A DNA stretch of 64,000 nt from Desmodus rotundus (GCF_022682495.2 NC_071391.1:14607680-14671679); one strand, 5' to 3'. Numbered from the stretch's first letter, positions 52,101 through 60,477 are shown. Numbers and translations are program-made. Notes: a model not told the origin generated them from the letters alone.

Positions 52101-55100
52101 TTATTTATTTTTAGACAGAGGGGAAGGGAGGGAGAAAGGGTGGGAGAGGAACATCAGTGTGTGGTTGCCTCTCGCGTGCCCCCAACTGGGGACCTGGCCC
52201 AGAACCCAGGCATGTGCCCTGACTGGGAATTGAACCGGCGACCCTTTGGTTCGCAGGTCGGCACTCAATCCTCTGAGCCACACCAGCCAGGGCTGAAATT
52301 CAGATTTTTAAGTGTTCATAGATGAAGTTTTATAGGAACACTCATTCACTCACGTGCCGTCTATGGCTGTTTTCACCCTATAACGGCAGAGTTGATCAGC
52401 GGAGACAGACCGCACAACCTGTAAAGACTGACAAATCTCAAACAGTTTGGAAGAAAATAAACAAAAATAAAGTCATTGTTATAAAGTGTTAGCAGTAGGT
52501 AAATCTAGATACAGGGTGTGTGGGTGTTCACTATACTATTCTTATAACTTTTCTATAGGGTTGGAAATCTTTCAAAATGAAGAGTTCATAGGAATTAACC
52601 AACAAGCACGCAAAGCACGGGCTCACCCCGGTGCACACAGACATGCGCAACCTGTCTTAAACATCCCTTCTTCCCTTCTCTGGGCTCCCCAGCTTGGTCA
52701 CACCTGCCTGTTGGTGCTGCAGACACCTGCCCACATGCCCCTCCATCCTGGCTACTGAGGGGTTTCCAGAGGCATGCCACAAACTTTCGCACATCCAATT
52801 TCAAGTTTTAAAATAAATGCCCACGTTACAACGGAAGCTGGAATGGAAAACGCTGCCATACCATTTCCTGGCGGCGTCCCCCAGGACAGCAGGAGTCGGG
52901 CGGGCGGGCCGGCAGTGGGTGAGCAAGCCCAGCACACACTGTCCCCCGGATAAGGACCTCTGGGCCGACCTGCTCGGGAGCTACCTGGGAATGCGCACGT
53001 TAGGGACAGTACACGCTGGTAGCTGCCCAGGCTCGCCTTTCCCGGCGGCTGCCAGGCTGGGATCCCATGTAGCTAAAAGTATATCTACAGGTCATTATGG
53101 TGTACATGATCAGCTTCATTCCTGGCTCCGTTTAGGGCCTCCACCCTTGTTTTTCTTTCTTCTCTCCCAGTTTTAATATGCTGTCATGTTATATTTTATG
53201 TATCCTGCTAGGCTGCCCTAAATCCCTACTGGAACAAGACTGGGTCCAAGTAAGAAACTGAAATAGAAACTCCAAGCTGGCCTCCTCTTTCTTCTGCCTC
53301 TTCGCCCAGCCCCGTGGCTGCCAGGCCCTCCTCAAGCACCTTGTGCCTGCAGTGCGGTCTTTGGCCAGGCCTGCCATGTCTGAGGGCGGCTTGGCAACCC
53401 TGGCAACGAGGTATGGAGTTTATAATTCCCAGTGAGATGAGAAAGCAGAAGGAGCGGCATCTCTTTTCTAAATAGCCAGAAGTGAGTATAAAACCCCTTC
53501 CAAGGAGGCCAGGCCATGCAGTAGAGGTACAAAGTGGAAATGGTCGCCTGGTCCATCTAACCCCAGGCTGTGTCCCTACACCCGACAGCACACACGGGAC
53601 CAGCACTGCAGATGGAGAGGGCACTTGGGCTGCACAGGTAAGAAGAACAGAACAGTCAGCCAAGGCCAGGTGGTAGGAACAGGTGAGAGGAGGAAGGGAG
53701 GTGAAGAGGACCAGGAGGCAGAACGAGAGGGCGGGTCACACTGCCCCACTCAGTGACTCACTAGCTCTTCAGCTTTGTGAGGAATGACTCCCCCTGTCCA
53801 GGCCTCAGTTTTCTCAGCTGTGCAAGGGATGGAATAATATCTACTCAACAGAGGCACCGCTCGGATTAAATGAGATCATGCGATAAGGTGCCAAGCACGA
53901 CCCCAGACACAGAGTCAGCGCTCAATAAACATTAATGGCTGTGCTACCGTCAGCACCACTTCTTCCCGAGTAGAATGTGCATGCTGAGGAGGTGTGGCAG
54001 GAAAGGTGCTGTGCTGGATGGGGGCCAGAGCTCTGAAGGCACACAGAAGGTCAGGAAGGACAGTAAGTGTGGCTTTGGAACAGGATTTGACCAACGAATG
54101 CAGCTTATTTAGAAGTGAGGCTCCTGGATCCTGATCCAGCTCATCTGGGACACACACACACACAGAGAAACACACGGGCCCTGCTTTCTTGAGCCATTTT
54201 GCACATCTATTCTCTCTAGGCCTTTAAGACCTCTCACTTCTCTGAAGCACAGAGGTCAAAGCTTCCACATGTGACTTCCAGCCACTCTCTCCCCTCACCC
54301 ACCCATAGGCTACAGTTCGTGATCCTAGGAAGGAACCCGCAGGGGAGCAGCCTGCTGGCCTCCGGCCCCACCCCAGCACCACGGGCCACACCCACTCCTG
54401 ATGGGGCACTGGTCTATGACCAGGGTGCAAATTCCAGGGCTTCCTAGTCTGCCTTTTCTCCATACCCCAGACGCACACCAGCCCGCAAACCTGGGGAAGC
54501 TGCCCGCTTTACAGATCCCAGCCTGCCTGGCCGGCTGTCCCCAGGTACAGACTCTGCCTCTGGTGGGAAAAGGAGGGGATCCTAGCAGCCCTGCCCTGGG
54601 CATGGCCCTAGGCTGAGAAGCCATCACCCTCCTCTGTGGAACTTCTGTCCATCCTTTAAGGCCCATCTCCCATCTGCCCAGCCAAAACCAAGTTCCCTGT
54701 CCCTGCCCCTAGAGCCTTCTGCGTTCTAGTACTAGTCACCAGCAACACTCTGCCTCCGCGTTACTTGGTTGGGAATAAGCCACCTCCCCCCTCATTCACC
54801 TTGGTCCCTGCTCCCCAAATCTGGACCACAAGTTCTAGAAGAGCAGCGAGCAAACCTTGTGCATTTCTGTTACCCCTAGAGCTCCCCGCTCAGGGCCTAG
54901 TGCTTGGGAGTGGCTGTGTCTGGGGTTGCACACACCACCACATTCACCGCTCCCCCTCCCTAGGCATGCCTTCCCATGAAGGAACTCTTTACAGCCCCAT
55001 CGCGTCATGGAGAGGGGCTATCTCTGGAGGAGCCCAAGTCTACCCCATACCAGCTTGGAAGTTGGGGCCACTTAACCTCTTCAGTCCTGGGTTCCTTCAT

Positions 55101-58100
55101 CTGAATAAGAAGGGCGGCAACCTCCAACTATGGGGCTATTGTGGTATACACCTGTCATATAATAATTGCTCAATGAGCAGCCAGACATAAAACAAGCCAG
55201 CCACCCTTGCTGGGCCCCTCTCCTCAGCTCCCACTCATTCACTCTTCACTCCATGGCAATGTAGCTTTTGCTGTGAAACTGCCACCAAGGACACCGAGAC
55301 CTGCATGTTGGCCGAGCCAAGAGGGCTGTCCTCCAGCTTCTCCCCCTCCACAGCACTGACCCCACTGCCCATCCCTTCTCAGGGCTTCAGCTGCATAAAT
55401 GCCTCAACTGATATGCTTAGTTTCCCCTTCTATCCCCTTGGCTGCGGACCCACATGCACTGATGGGCCTCTGGGCAGCGCCCCCAGGCATCTCCTGCGTA
55501 CCCCAAACTGTACACCTCCACACTGAACTCGCCTTCTGCATTCTCCTCAACGTCAGACCAGATCTCTCCATCTCTCCGCTCATTTTAGCAGGTGGCCCCA
55601 AAACACTGGATTAGGTTCCTACTGCTGCCATGACGAACCACCACAAACACAGCAGCCTCAAACAGCACACACTATCAGCGTGCAGGTCTGGAGGTCAGAA
55701 GCCCCGAAATCAAGATGTCAGCATGGCTGAGTTCTTCCTGGAGGCTCCACAGAAGAATCTGTTTCCTTGTCTTTCCTAGCTTCTGGAGACTGCCTGCCTC
55801 CCATGGCTCCTTCCTTGGTGTTCAAGGCCAGCAGGAGAGCATCTTCCCATCTTTGCTCTCTACTCTGACTCTCCTGCCTCCCTCTTATAAACACACCTGT
55901 AATTACACTGGGCCCACCGAATAAAACAAGACAGTTTCTCCATCTCGAGATCCTTAATATAACCACATCTACAAAGGCCCTTTTGCCATATGAGATAACA
56001 CAGCCATGGGTTCCAGGGATCGGGACACGGGTACCTTTGGGGGGGAGCATTATTTGGTTGACTAAGCTTACCCCCCTCTATCTGCTCCAAACCACCAGGA
56101 TATCCCTCCAGTGACAGGAAAAATAAATGTTGACTCACCTCCTTTCCACATCCAATGTCTCCATCTGAACATTCTCAGGTAATATAAAAGTTTATCCATC
56201 ATGCCTTATCTCTACTCTAAGACTCCGCCCACTGGGATCTTTTAAGATGTTCAAGTCTATCATTAACAAACTCCCTTGACCCCATGTCTTCCTCCAGCTG
56301 TCACCTTCCCTATCTCCTATCTCTCTCCTCCACTTGTATCTCTAATCAAACCCTTGAGAAATGACTCTACTCCGCCTCCATTCTGATAAGGTCTCTGTCT
56401 CATCACTCACCTGCAAGGATTCTCAAGCACAGTACTATTGACATTGGAGGCCTGACCATTTTTTGTTGTGGGAGGCTGGCCTGTGCATTATAAAATATTG
56501 AGCAGCCTCCCTGGCCTCTGCCTTCTACACGCCCATAGCACATCCCCATCCTGAGCTGTGAAGGCCAAATGTGTCTCCAGACCTGGCCAAATGTCCCAGG
56601 AGCCGGAGGAGGGGAAAGCAAATTGCTCCAGGTTGAGGACCATTGTCTTAGAGTAATAGTGCCTGCTAAAGTGGCCGATGACTTTCCCGACACTAAATGC
56701 AACGGCCACTTCTAAGTCCTTCTGCTCGGCTGCTCAGCAGACCTAGACACTGTGGGCCGTTCTGGCCTCCCACCTCCCGGGCTGCTCTCTGTCTCCCTTG
56801 CAGGATCAGGCTCCCTTTCTGAAACACTAACTGCTGAAGTTCCTCAAAGCTTAGTCCCAGGCCCCTTCCACCTCTCATGCAGCCTGCACTCCCTGGGGAG
56901 TGCCCTCCACACCCCTGGCCTCTCTGATCACCTCTGCACAGGTGACTTAAGAAGTGACATCTCCAAGCTCCTTTCAGAGCTCCAAACCTACATATCTAAC
57001 TGCCTCGTTGACATCGCCACTAGGATATCTCGATGCCACTCCAGCTCAACGAGTGCAAACCAAGACCGGGATCTTTCCCTCAACCCCGTCCCCCTTCTGG
57101 AGACACCCGTTTCCCAGAGAAAGGCCCCATTCCTGGCCTGCTGGGAGAGGAGCCCTGCCCTGGTTGCTCTGGACACTTTCCTCTCCCGTACTTAGGCCAG
57201 TTAGTCTATTCCCAAGTCAAATGTCTTTCATCTCTGAAATAGTTCACAAACCACTTCACTTGTCTTCCTGTCTCTGTTCCCTCCCTGGGCCAAACCTCTA
57301 CCATGGTCGACTTAGAGAATGGCCACAGCCCTCTAACTCAGGTGTGGACAACCCATTCTTGACCCATGCCCCACCCCCCATTAGTTCTCCACGCTGTGGC
57401 CAGATCACCCTTTCAAAACATAAGTAAAATCTCCCATAGTTCTTAAACTAAAGAACAAAAGTCCCAATTTGGACCACTGGGCTTTAAATGACCAAGCCTT
57501 CACTTCCTCCTCCAGGCCCTTGTGCTGGGTGCACTCCAGGCACACGGTTCTTCTTTCTGTTGCTCAGACATGCTGCACCCCCTCCTGCCACGGGGCCTTT
57601 GGACGTACTGTCTCACCCATCTGGTTGCCTGTCACCAGTCTTCCCTGGTGGGTCTTCTCTTCCTTCGGGCACAGCTCAACTATCAGGAAGCCTTCCCTAT
57701 GGTCTTCCTACCCCCTAGCCTGCCTTCCTCTTCTGTCCCACATCCCCCCATCTCTGTTCAAGCTTGACTCCTAACAGTTGTCTCGGATAATCCTTCTTTA
57801 TATCTTTGAAAACTCCCCTTCCTCACCTCCACATCCCATCCATCAATAAACCTTGGGGTTCTTCCCTCCTAAATCTCTCTCGCATGTGCCCACCTCTAGC
57901 ACTTACATTTAAACCACCCTCTTTCCTTACCTGAACCCCCATCCCAGCCTCCCACTTAGAATCCCAATTCTCCAAGTCGCACCTTGCTTGAAATGTTTCA
58001 GTGGGGTCCCTGGCCCACAGGAGGGACGATGCACGGACCCTGGCTTACAAGACCCAGCAGAATCTGGTCCCTGCCTTGCTCTCCTTCTTGCCACTCAGCC

Positions 58101-60471
58101 TCTTCAGCTCATCACTGTTGTCACATGGGACTTCTCAGAGTTCCTCTCTCTCAGCTGTTCTGCCTGCACGGAGCATTTTTCCAACTCCCTCTACTACTGC
58201 TACTCACTCTTCAAGTCTCTGGCTAAAGGAAATTTTGCCCAAACTGCTCACATAGGCCAACAACAGTAATAATAATGGCTGATAATTCGCTGCGGACTCA
58301 CTAAGGGCAAGCACAACCCTAAGAACTTTACAGCACTGACTCACTTAATCCTCACCATTAGCTATGATTTTCCTGTCAAAGAAGAGGCACACAGGGGTTA
58401 AATGACCCATCCAAGGTCACGTGAGATAGTAAATAGCAGAGCTGGATGACAGAATGAGCTTGGGCTCCAGGCCTCAAACTCTTGAACGCTACGAACATGG
58501 CCACCTCCTGCTGTTCCCAGAGTGTCCTGTGTTGCCCCTCCGGCAGCCATCACCACATGTGCTTGTTCGGGGCCTGCTCGCCCCACCGCGACTGTCCGCT
58601 CCCTGAGGCCCACAACCATGTCTGCCTTATGGAAGGCTTTCCCTCCAGCACGTAGCCCAGCACCTGACGTTACCACTTTTCAGCTGAATATCATGCTTTG
58701 CATCCCCACAGCCTCCGGCTCCAAGTCACCAGCACCAGAGGAGGGCCTGGGAAAACCCTTCATAAATGCCACTGAGTGGGCCACCAGAGGCTCACAGGGA
58801 GGACACACAGGGAAGTTGCCCCACCACTGATTCTGCTGATGACTGCCAGAGGAGCTCTTCCGCATGGCCGTTGGCCACCAAGGGTTCCCGCCGCTTAGCT
58901 AGGGCAAGGGGACAGCAAGATTCATCATCTACCTGTCTGGGAATGATGGCAGAAAAGTTCTGGAGTCAGGCTGGGACAGTGATGGCTCCCCCTGCTGGTT
59001 CCCTTCCATGCACCTGGGCACCCCCACAGATGGCACTGCCCGGGGACACTCACCAGCCAGGAGAAGAAGCCAGCTGATTTGTCCTGGGTGGAGATCTGCC
59101 CCTCATAGGGGCCGAAGATGTGGCCTTTGGGGATAACCTCATTTATGCACCGCACGTCATCCCCCCCATTGGCGTCCTTGACCACCTCCATGCCCTGTGG
59201 GATGGTGAGGGCAGCCCGGTCTGGGATACCCACAGGCACCGGCGTGTCGGACACAAACACCGGGGGACCGTGGTTCGGGCATTCATCCACGAAGTACTCC
59301 TGGCAAGACTCGCAGACTGGAGAGATGGAAAGAGGAGAAACTCAATTGTTGGGGGAGGCTGAGGGGCTGATGGGAAGCCCACCCTCAACATAGGACAGCA
59401 TAGGACAGTGGAAAGCACTGCATGGCACTCTGGAGCCCCAGCCCTGGCTCCACCCCAGCCAGCTATAGGCCACTGAGTCTTCAGTAGCAATAACCCAGTA
59501 TCCTCCCTGGGGGCTCAAGGACATGCCCGTCAACACTAAGGAATCCAGTAGCTCCTTTGTTTCAAGTTTGATAAAGTAGAAGAAAGAGCACTCTCTGGAG
59601 TCTGATGGGTGTGGGTTTCAATTGCAACTGTGCATCTGTAGGCTGTGGGACCTGAGGCAGGGTTCTTAACCCTCACCAAGCCTCAGTCTCCTCACCTGGA
59701 AAATGGGACCAAGAGTAGCCAGCTCAATGGCTAATGGGGAGAATTAACTAAGGCGTGGACCTGTGTCTGGCACATAACAGGTGAATGACAATCATTAGTA
59801 TTACCCCTGCAAATTCCCTAAGCAAGATGGGGCTGGCAGTTGGGAAAGAAGGGAGGAGTAGCTCAGCAAATAGCCCCAAGCTCCACTTACACCAGAAGTC
59901 CACTTGCTGGAAACTTTTGGGCATCATGAGGTCACGCTTCCCCTTCAGTTTCTTGTGCTCCACTTCCATGGCCAAGGGGTCTGGTCTCCTAGAGCTGGCC
60001 AGGACAGGGGCCATTAAAGAAAGCAAAGAAGCCATCAGAGAGGGAGAGGCTGGTGGGCAGCGAAGCCGAGGCCACAGGAGCAGGGCAGATGGAGGAGCCC
60101 CAGTAGGCCTGCCCCTTTAGTACAGGGGGTAGTGGGAAGGGAGGAGTCCTGAGGCCTGGGCCTGGGCCTTCTTGGGCCACTCCCTGGGTTTTTCTAAAGC
60201 CTGTGCTCACCTCTGGTCCCAAGAACTGTGCGGAGAAGGACAAGGAAGGTGGGCAGGGAGTGGGAACTTTCTGCAGGGTCTCCCACAAACCCGACCAGCC
60301 CAGCCCAGTGATTCCCCGGTCTCCCTCTCCTGTCTCCACACAGGGGCCTCACCAGGGCTGGCCATACTCCTGGTCTCGGAGAGGTGAGCAGACCTCTGTC
60401 TTCACCACGGTCACCATGTCCCCCACAGCCGCCTTGGTCTGTGCCAAGCACTCCTTCATGTTCTCAGTCAT
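16827..60471 (-). CDS. PRDM11: PRDM11, PR-domain protein with C-terminal hAT transposase domain (seven coding exons)
   Basis: Exons on the minus strand, in order: 60471-60353, 59994-59891, 59316-59054, 39394-39327, 24749-24562, 20735-20106, 18991-16827. All junctions are GT-AG and the 3,537 bases give 1,178 codons plus stop with no frame break. Domains: zinc knuckle C76-x2-C79, C87-x2-H90; PR (SET-related) domain about 95-245; basic KKKK at 297-300; Cys pair CPNC at 413-416 followed by a heptad-like helix; then from residue 462 a TTF/BED-like finger and a hAT transposase fold. Known: PRDM11 is a nuclear regulator reported to restrain MYC-driven lymphoma; unlike most PRDM proteins it has no C2H2 finger array. 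Inference: the hAT part supplies DNA binding or dimerisation. The start is chosen because [20 protein letters not shown] matches mammalian PRDM11. Confidence 0.9.
18992..20105 (-). other. PRDM11 intron 6
   Basis: 1.1-kb intron between exon 6 and the hAT exon, with GTAAGT donor and TCTTCCAG acceptor. It includes the read-through tail described separately. No repeat is clearly recognisable. Confidence 0.8.
20008..20105 (-). CDS. PRDM11: Alternative PRDM11 C-terminus by intron read-through
   Basis: Reading through the exon 6 donor adds GKLVWMR and then 25 residues up to the stop at 20008-20010, for a 489-residue protein without the hAT part. The 511-residue human form, as I recall it, also ends by reading through this donor with GKLVWMR, then a different tail. 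The divergence after those seven residues suggests that only the start of the tail is conserved. Use would need polyadenylation within the 1.1-kb intron. Confidence 0.5.
20106..20735 (-). CDS. PRDM11: PRDM11 exon 6: linker, nuclear signal and Cys-pair coiled coil
   Basis: Acceptor TTCTCTCCTAG precedes GAGAAGCGG and donor CCTGCAG|GTAAGT ends the exon in phase 1. It encodes 209 complete residues: a charged EKRLQREK start, [12 protein letters not shown], a basic KKKK before [16 protein letters not shown], an acidic EDEEEE patch, and FCPNC followed by a Lys/Glu/Leu-rich helix ([16 protein letters not shown]). The sequence is close to human PRDM11 as I recall it, with conservative changes. If the donor is skipped the frame runs 96 bases into the intron and stops at 20008-20010, giving a shorter isoform. 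Confidence 0.93.
20736..24561 (-). other. PRDM11 intron 5
   Basis: 3.8-kb intron. It holds a MIR at about 23880-24060 and L2-like fragments near 22690-22900. No additional exon is supported. Confidence 0.75.
23880..24060 (+). repeat. MIR SINE fragment
   Basis: The order 'gctcagaccctggactcaga ... gacctgcacgagttgctgta ... acatttgtaaggtggggata' follows the MIR consensus. Confidence 0.55.
24562..24749 (-). CDS. PRDM11: PRDM11 exon 5: second half of the PR domain
   Basis: Acceptor CTTGCCCCCCCAG, donor GCCAGAG|GTGAGT. It completes an Arg codon and encodes [30 protein letters not shown] and [12 protein letters not shown], the conserved core and end of the PR domain (residues about 186-247), then [14 protein letters not shown]. 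The segment corresponds to the part of SET domains that forms the substrate channel; PR domains often lack the catalytic NHxC motif and none is seen here, so methyltransferase activity is not implied by sequence. Confidence 0.96.
24880..25020 (+). repeat. MIR SINE fragment
   Basis: Carries TGACCTTGAGCAGGTCTCTG and a following 'ctctgttttctgagattgg' stretch in MIR order, in the first part of the 14.6-kb PRDM11 intron. Confidence 0.6.
25285..25395 (-). repeat. MIR SINE fragment
   Basis: Reverse-orientation MIR core, recognisable by AAACTGAGGCTCAGAGAGG followed by CACAGCTAG. Confidence 0.85.
26000..26495 (+). repeat. L1 3' end fragment
   Basis: Sense-strand remains of an L1 end: 'gcagtattcacaacagtcaa' and 'gaagcaacctcagtgtcttc', then 'tggttgccaggggccaggga' and a 3' UTR-like end TTTGCCACAACTCTGG. 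Old and diverged, no open frame. Confidence 0.75.
26560..31630. other. PRDM11 intron 4, repeat fragments without exons
   Basis: A short L1-like patch (about 26570-26830), MIR-like patch (about 30830-30960) and CA microsatellite are the only elements recognised. No exon with splice sites was found on either strand; several open frames of 90-150 codons in GC-rich DNA look accidental. Confidence 0.55.
31090..31121. repeat. (CA)n microsatellite
   Basis: About 16 uninterrupted CA units. Confidence 0.97.
31637..32190 (-). CDS. Nested Myb/SANT-like gene, last exon (C-terminal half)
   Basis: Seen: acceptor CTTTGTTTCTATCCCCAAG then AT GAT GAA GAT GAT GAG; the leading AT completes a Tyr codon begun in the exon at 35097-35565, so the two join in frame as S-T-S-Y-D-E-D-D-E. 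It encodes a Ser- and Pro-rich linker, a predicted amphipathic helix from [19 protein letters not shown] through EIRDGV that could self-associate, a Pro-rich stretch and a basic end [12 protein letters not shown] before TAA, which looks like a nuclear signal. The layout (Myb/SANT domain, acidic and Pro-rich linker, C-terminal helix) recalls the MYPOP, NAIF1 and TSNARE1 group derived from Harbinger transposons. The gene lies within a PRDM11 intron on the same strand. The exact gene name is not recognised. Confidence 0.75.
32191..35096 (-). other. Intron of the nested Myb/SANT-like gene
   Basis: 2.9 kb between the two joined exons, with a TGTGAGT donor and CCCCAAG acceptor. MIR-like patches occur at about 32485-32650 and 33580-33700 and an L2-like end at about 34735-34935. 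A 256-codon minus-strand frame at 33721-34491 shows no family resemblance and is taken as accidental. Confidence 0.65.
35097..35565 (-). CDS. Nested Myb/SANT-like gene, DNA-binding exon (5' end unresolved)
   Basis: Encodes [19 protein letters not shown], then [40 protein letters not shown] and [20 protein letters not shown], a full Myb/SANT-like domain of the Myb_DNA-bind_5 type with the conserved Trp pair, closest in my recollection to MYPOP. The donor AGCT|GTGAGT leaves one base that joins the exon at 32190. The frame is closed upstream by TAG at 35587-35589, and no in-frame ATG precedes the domain; the left boundary given is only the open frame. A weak acceptor (TTCAACCCAAG) ends just before GAATGTGGCACC. 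The start is therefore expected in an upstream exon, or at a non-AUG codon. Intact frame and clean splice sites argue for a working gene. Confidence 0.75.
36761..36995. repeat. MER20-like hAT element
   Basis: Starts CAGTGGTGTCTCAATCTGG, has 'gctgttggcatttggggctg' and 'ccaagagactgccagatgcc', and ends near GTAACTG, following the MER20 consensus at both ends. A non-autonomous hAT remnant, about 230 bp as usual. Confidence 0.75.
37548..37655 (+). repeat. MER5A-like hAT fragment
   Basis: Begins GTGGTTCTCAACACTAG, then 'cagaattactatggagagct' and 'taaatcagactctggggtg', the first half of a MER5A-type element; the second half is missing. Confidence 0.7.
38303..38323 (+). repeat. Uninterrupted 21-base G run
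   Basis: Pure G homopolymer. The length is error-prone in sequencing and should be taken as approximate. Confidence 0.9.
39327..39394 (-). CDS. PRDM11: PRDM11 exon 4: middle of the PR domain
   Basis: A 68-base exon with acceptor CTCTGTCTTCCAG and donor ATGAG|GTGAGT. It encodes [20 protein letters not shown] plus WM and the first two bases of Arg, matching the PR-domain segment that ends in the conserved 'NWMR' of PRDM proteins. It is framed by introns of 19.7 kb and 14.6 kb. Confidence 0.96.
39595..39788. repeat. (TTCC)n polypyrimidine tract
   Basis: About 190 bases of almost pure pyrimidine on the plus strand (CCCT, TTCC and TC units). Open frames over it code only Ser/Leu/Phe/Pro or, antisense, Lys/Glu/Gly/Arg and are not genes. 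Confidence 0.95.
39800..42350. repeat. Cluster of old LINE- and LTR-like fragments
   Basis: T-rich sequence in the 19.7-kb PRDM11 intron. 'ttacagctttattgaagtttgactgacatat' at about 40640 is a typical antisense L1 3' end; 'tatctcaataaaactgg' at about 42330 is a sense L1 3' end; about 41080-41560 ends 'ttgcttgagccattgttatt' like an old LTR. Subfamilies are not assigned and borders are approximate. Confidence 0.45.
42440..42740 (+). repeat. L2 fragment
   Basis: The order 'ccagacaactacaagagatc', 'cagaggaatcttttatcagt' and 'aaatccatcatgtcaccctc' is the usual L2 3' region. Confidence 0.6.
43420..43535 (+). repeat. L2 3' end with a short tandem repeat
   Basis: 'ctccatagaccataagctaatgaaggcaaa' and the end 'gctgaatgaatgact' are L2-like. 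Inside it a CACACGG unit is repeated three to four times at about 43482-43507. Confidence 0.6.
44033..44272 (-). mobile_element. VES SINE, copy 2 (older)
   Basis: On the minus strand it starts GCCCTGACCGGCGTGGCTC, then CCCGGTCGGGGCACATGCCT, and ends in a CT-rich block and a long A tail (T16 run on the plus strand). Flanked by an imperfect duplication ATGCGTATG / ATGCCTATG. More diverged in its middle than the other two copies. Confidence 0.88.
44640..44800 (+). repeat. MIR SINE fragment
   Basis: 'gtggccttgggcaggtgactt', 'gcctcagtttcctcatctat' and 'gaaatggagtaaaa' in MIR order. Confidence 0.85.
45561..45631. repeat. 24-bp perfect inverted repeat (hairpin)
   Basis: Arms 45561-45584 and 45608-45631 are exact reverse complements over all 24 bases (left arm begins GACCAGCCCAGGC), with a 23-base spacer. 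No SINE, LINE or transposon explains it. Either strand as RNA would form one long hairpin. Confidence 0.95.
46000..46200 (-). repeat. MIR SINE fragment
   Basis: 'cccattttacagattaggaa' and 'aactgaggttcaaggttctt' mark a reverse-orientation MIR. Confidence 0.85.
47215..47380 (-). repeat. MIR SINE fragment
   Basis: 'attttatggatgtgaaaact' and 'gctcagagaaagcaagggac' followed by 'ttgctcaaaga' read as reverse MIR. Confidence 0.55.
47860..48603 (+). repeat. L1 3' end (ORF2 end and 3' UTR), decayed
   Basis: Sense L1 sequence: 'cacttcacacccactaagat', 'gtgggaatgtaaaatggccc', 'agcactattcatcacagcta', 'gcatgatctcattcatatga', ending 'tatatctcagtaaagttgtt'. The ORF2 end is broken by substitutions. Confidence 0.88.
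48750..48960 (+). repeat. MIR SINE, near full length
   Basis: 'gagcttgggctttggtttga', 'ttagctgtgtagccctggac', 'ccccagtttcctgatctgta' and 'ggttgtgaggatgcaaagag' in MIR order. Confidence 0.85.
49717..50032 (+). repeat. hAT-type non-autonomous element, copy A
   Basis: Opens CAGGGGTCCGCAAACCCTG and closes 'aaaaagtttgctgacccatg', its imperfect inverted complement. Inside are 'tgtttctgtatggcccac' and 'tctggccctttacac'. A full-length old MER1-group (hAT) element; the Repbase name is not certain. Confidence 0.75.
51941..52440 (+). repeat. hAT-type non-autonomous element, copy B, split by a VES SINE
   Basis: Opens CAGGGGTCGCAAACTACTG like copy A, runs to 'atttatgtgaaattcaaatt', is interrupted by the SINE, and resumes at 'gttcatagatgaagttttat' and 'cgtctatggctgttttcacc'. 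The right end is eroded. Confidence 0.75.
52093..52293 (-). mobile_element. VES SINE, copy 3 (youngest-looking)
   Basis: Minus-strand start GCCCTGGCTGGTGTGGCTC, then CGAACCAAAGGGTCGCCGG (B box region), 'gttgggggcacgcgagagg' and a CT-rich block to the A/T tail. Flanked by GAAATTCAAATTTTT (52078-52092) and GAAATTCAGATTTTT (52295-52309), a 15-bp duplication with one mismatch. Confidence 0.93.
53740..53940 (+). repeat. MIR SINE fragment
   Basis: 'caggcctcagttttctcagc', 'ggattaaatgagatcatgcg' and 'gcgctcaataaacattaatg' are MIR-like, including its 3' end. Confidence 0.8.
55611..56065 (-). repeat. MLT1-like MaLR LTR
   Basis: On the plus strand it begins 'attaggttcctactgctgcc' and has 'caggtctggaggtcagaagc', 'ttcctggaggctccacagaa', 'attacactgggcccaccgaa' and 'gggttccagggatcgggaca', the reverse of an MLT1-type LTR. 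About 455 bp, a solo LTR or LTR remnant without internal retroviral genes. Confidence 0.75.
56413..56648 (-). repeat. MER20 hAT element
   Basis: 'tctcaagcacagtactattg', 'tttttgttgtgggaggctgg', 'ctgtgcattataaaatattg', 'gtgtctccagacctggccaa' and the end 'gttgaggaccattg' follow reverse MER20 over its full length. Confidence 0.88.
56890..58260 (+). repeat. L2 fragments
   Basis: Series of L2-type segments, clearest at 57440-57790 ('aggcccttgtgctgggtgca', 'gggcacagctcaactatcag', 'gaagccttccctatggtctt') and 57950-58250. They give short open frames on the plus strand that are not genes. Confidence 0.65.
58270..58480 (-). repeat. MIR SINE fragment
   Basis: 'aatcctcaccattagctatg' and 'gaggcacacaggggttaaat' with 'catccaaggtcacgtgaga' are reverse MIR. 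Confidence 0.8.
59054..59316 (-). CDS. PRDM11: PRDM11 exon 3: zinc knuckle and first half of the PR domain
   Basis: Acceptor TCCATCTCTCCAG, donor TGGCTG|GTGAGT. The first two bases complete a Phe codon. It encodes [16 protein letters not shown], a zinc knuckle of the kind that precedes the PR domain in PRDM7/9/11, then [13 protein letters not shown] and the PR-domain strands [10 protein letters not shown] through [15 protein letters not shown] and FFSWL. The length (263 bases) and phases fit both neighbours. Confidence 0.96.
59590..59800 (+). repeat. MIR SINE fragment within PRDM11 intron 2
   Basis: 'gtctgatgggtgtgggtttc', 'agcctcagtctcctcacctg' and 'gaaaatgggaccaagagtag' in MIR order, in the 574-base intron between exons 2 and 3. 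Confidence 0.8.
59891..59994 (-). CDS. PRDM11: PRDM11 exon 2
   Basis: Acceptor GTCCTGGCCAG and donor TTCTGGT|GTAAGT. It encodes [15 protein letters not shown] then [19 protein letters not shown], which continues MTEN... of the first exon and leads into the zinc knuckle. An internal ATG (MEVEHKK) could start a shorter form. Residue differences from human as I recall it are conservative. Confidence 0.94.
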
Positions 60472-60477
60472 TCTGTT
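60353..60477 (-). CDS. PRDM11: PRDM11 first coding exon
   Basis: The minus-strand ATG at 60471-60469 stands in the context ACAGAATGA (purine at -3) and opens [20 protein letters not shown], then [19 protein letters not shown]. The donor is CCCTG|GTGAGG. A CAG acceptor-like site six bases upstream of the ATG (GACCCCAG|AACAGA) indicates that the 5' UTR is completed by at least one upstream non-coding exon, probably in the CpG island. Confidence 0.9.

Larger units (their letters stand above)
51180..52580 (+). repeat. Old LINE-like repeat interrupted by hAT and VES insertions
   Basis: The left part runs to 'gtgataattttatcgtggct' before 51941 and the right part resumes about 52465 and ends 'cttttctatagggttggaaa', a phrase order I know from old LINE 3' ends in mammals. 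Family assignment is tentative; the interruption by the hAT element and SINE is clear. Confidence 0.55.
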
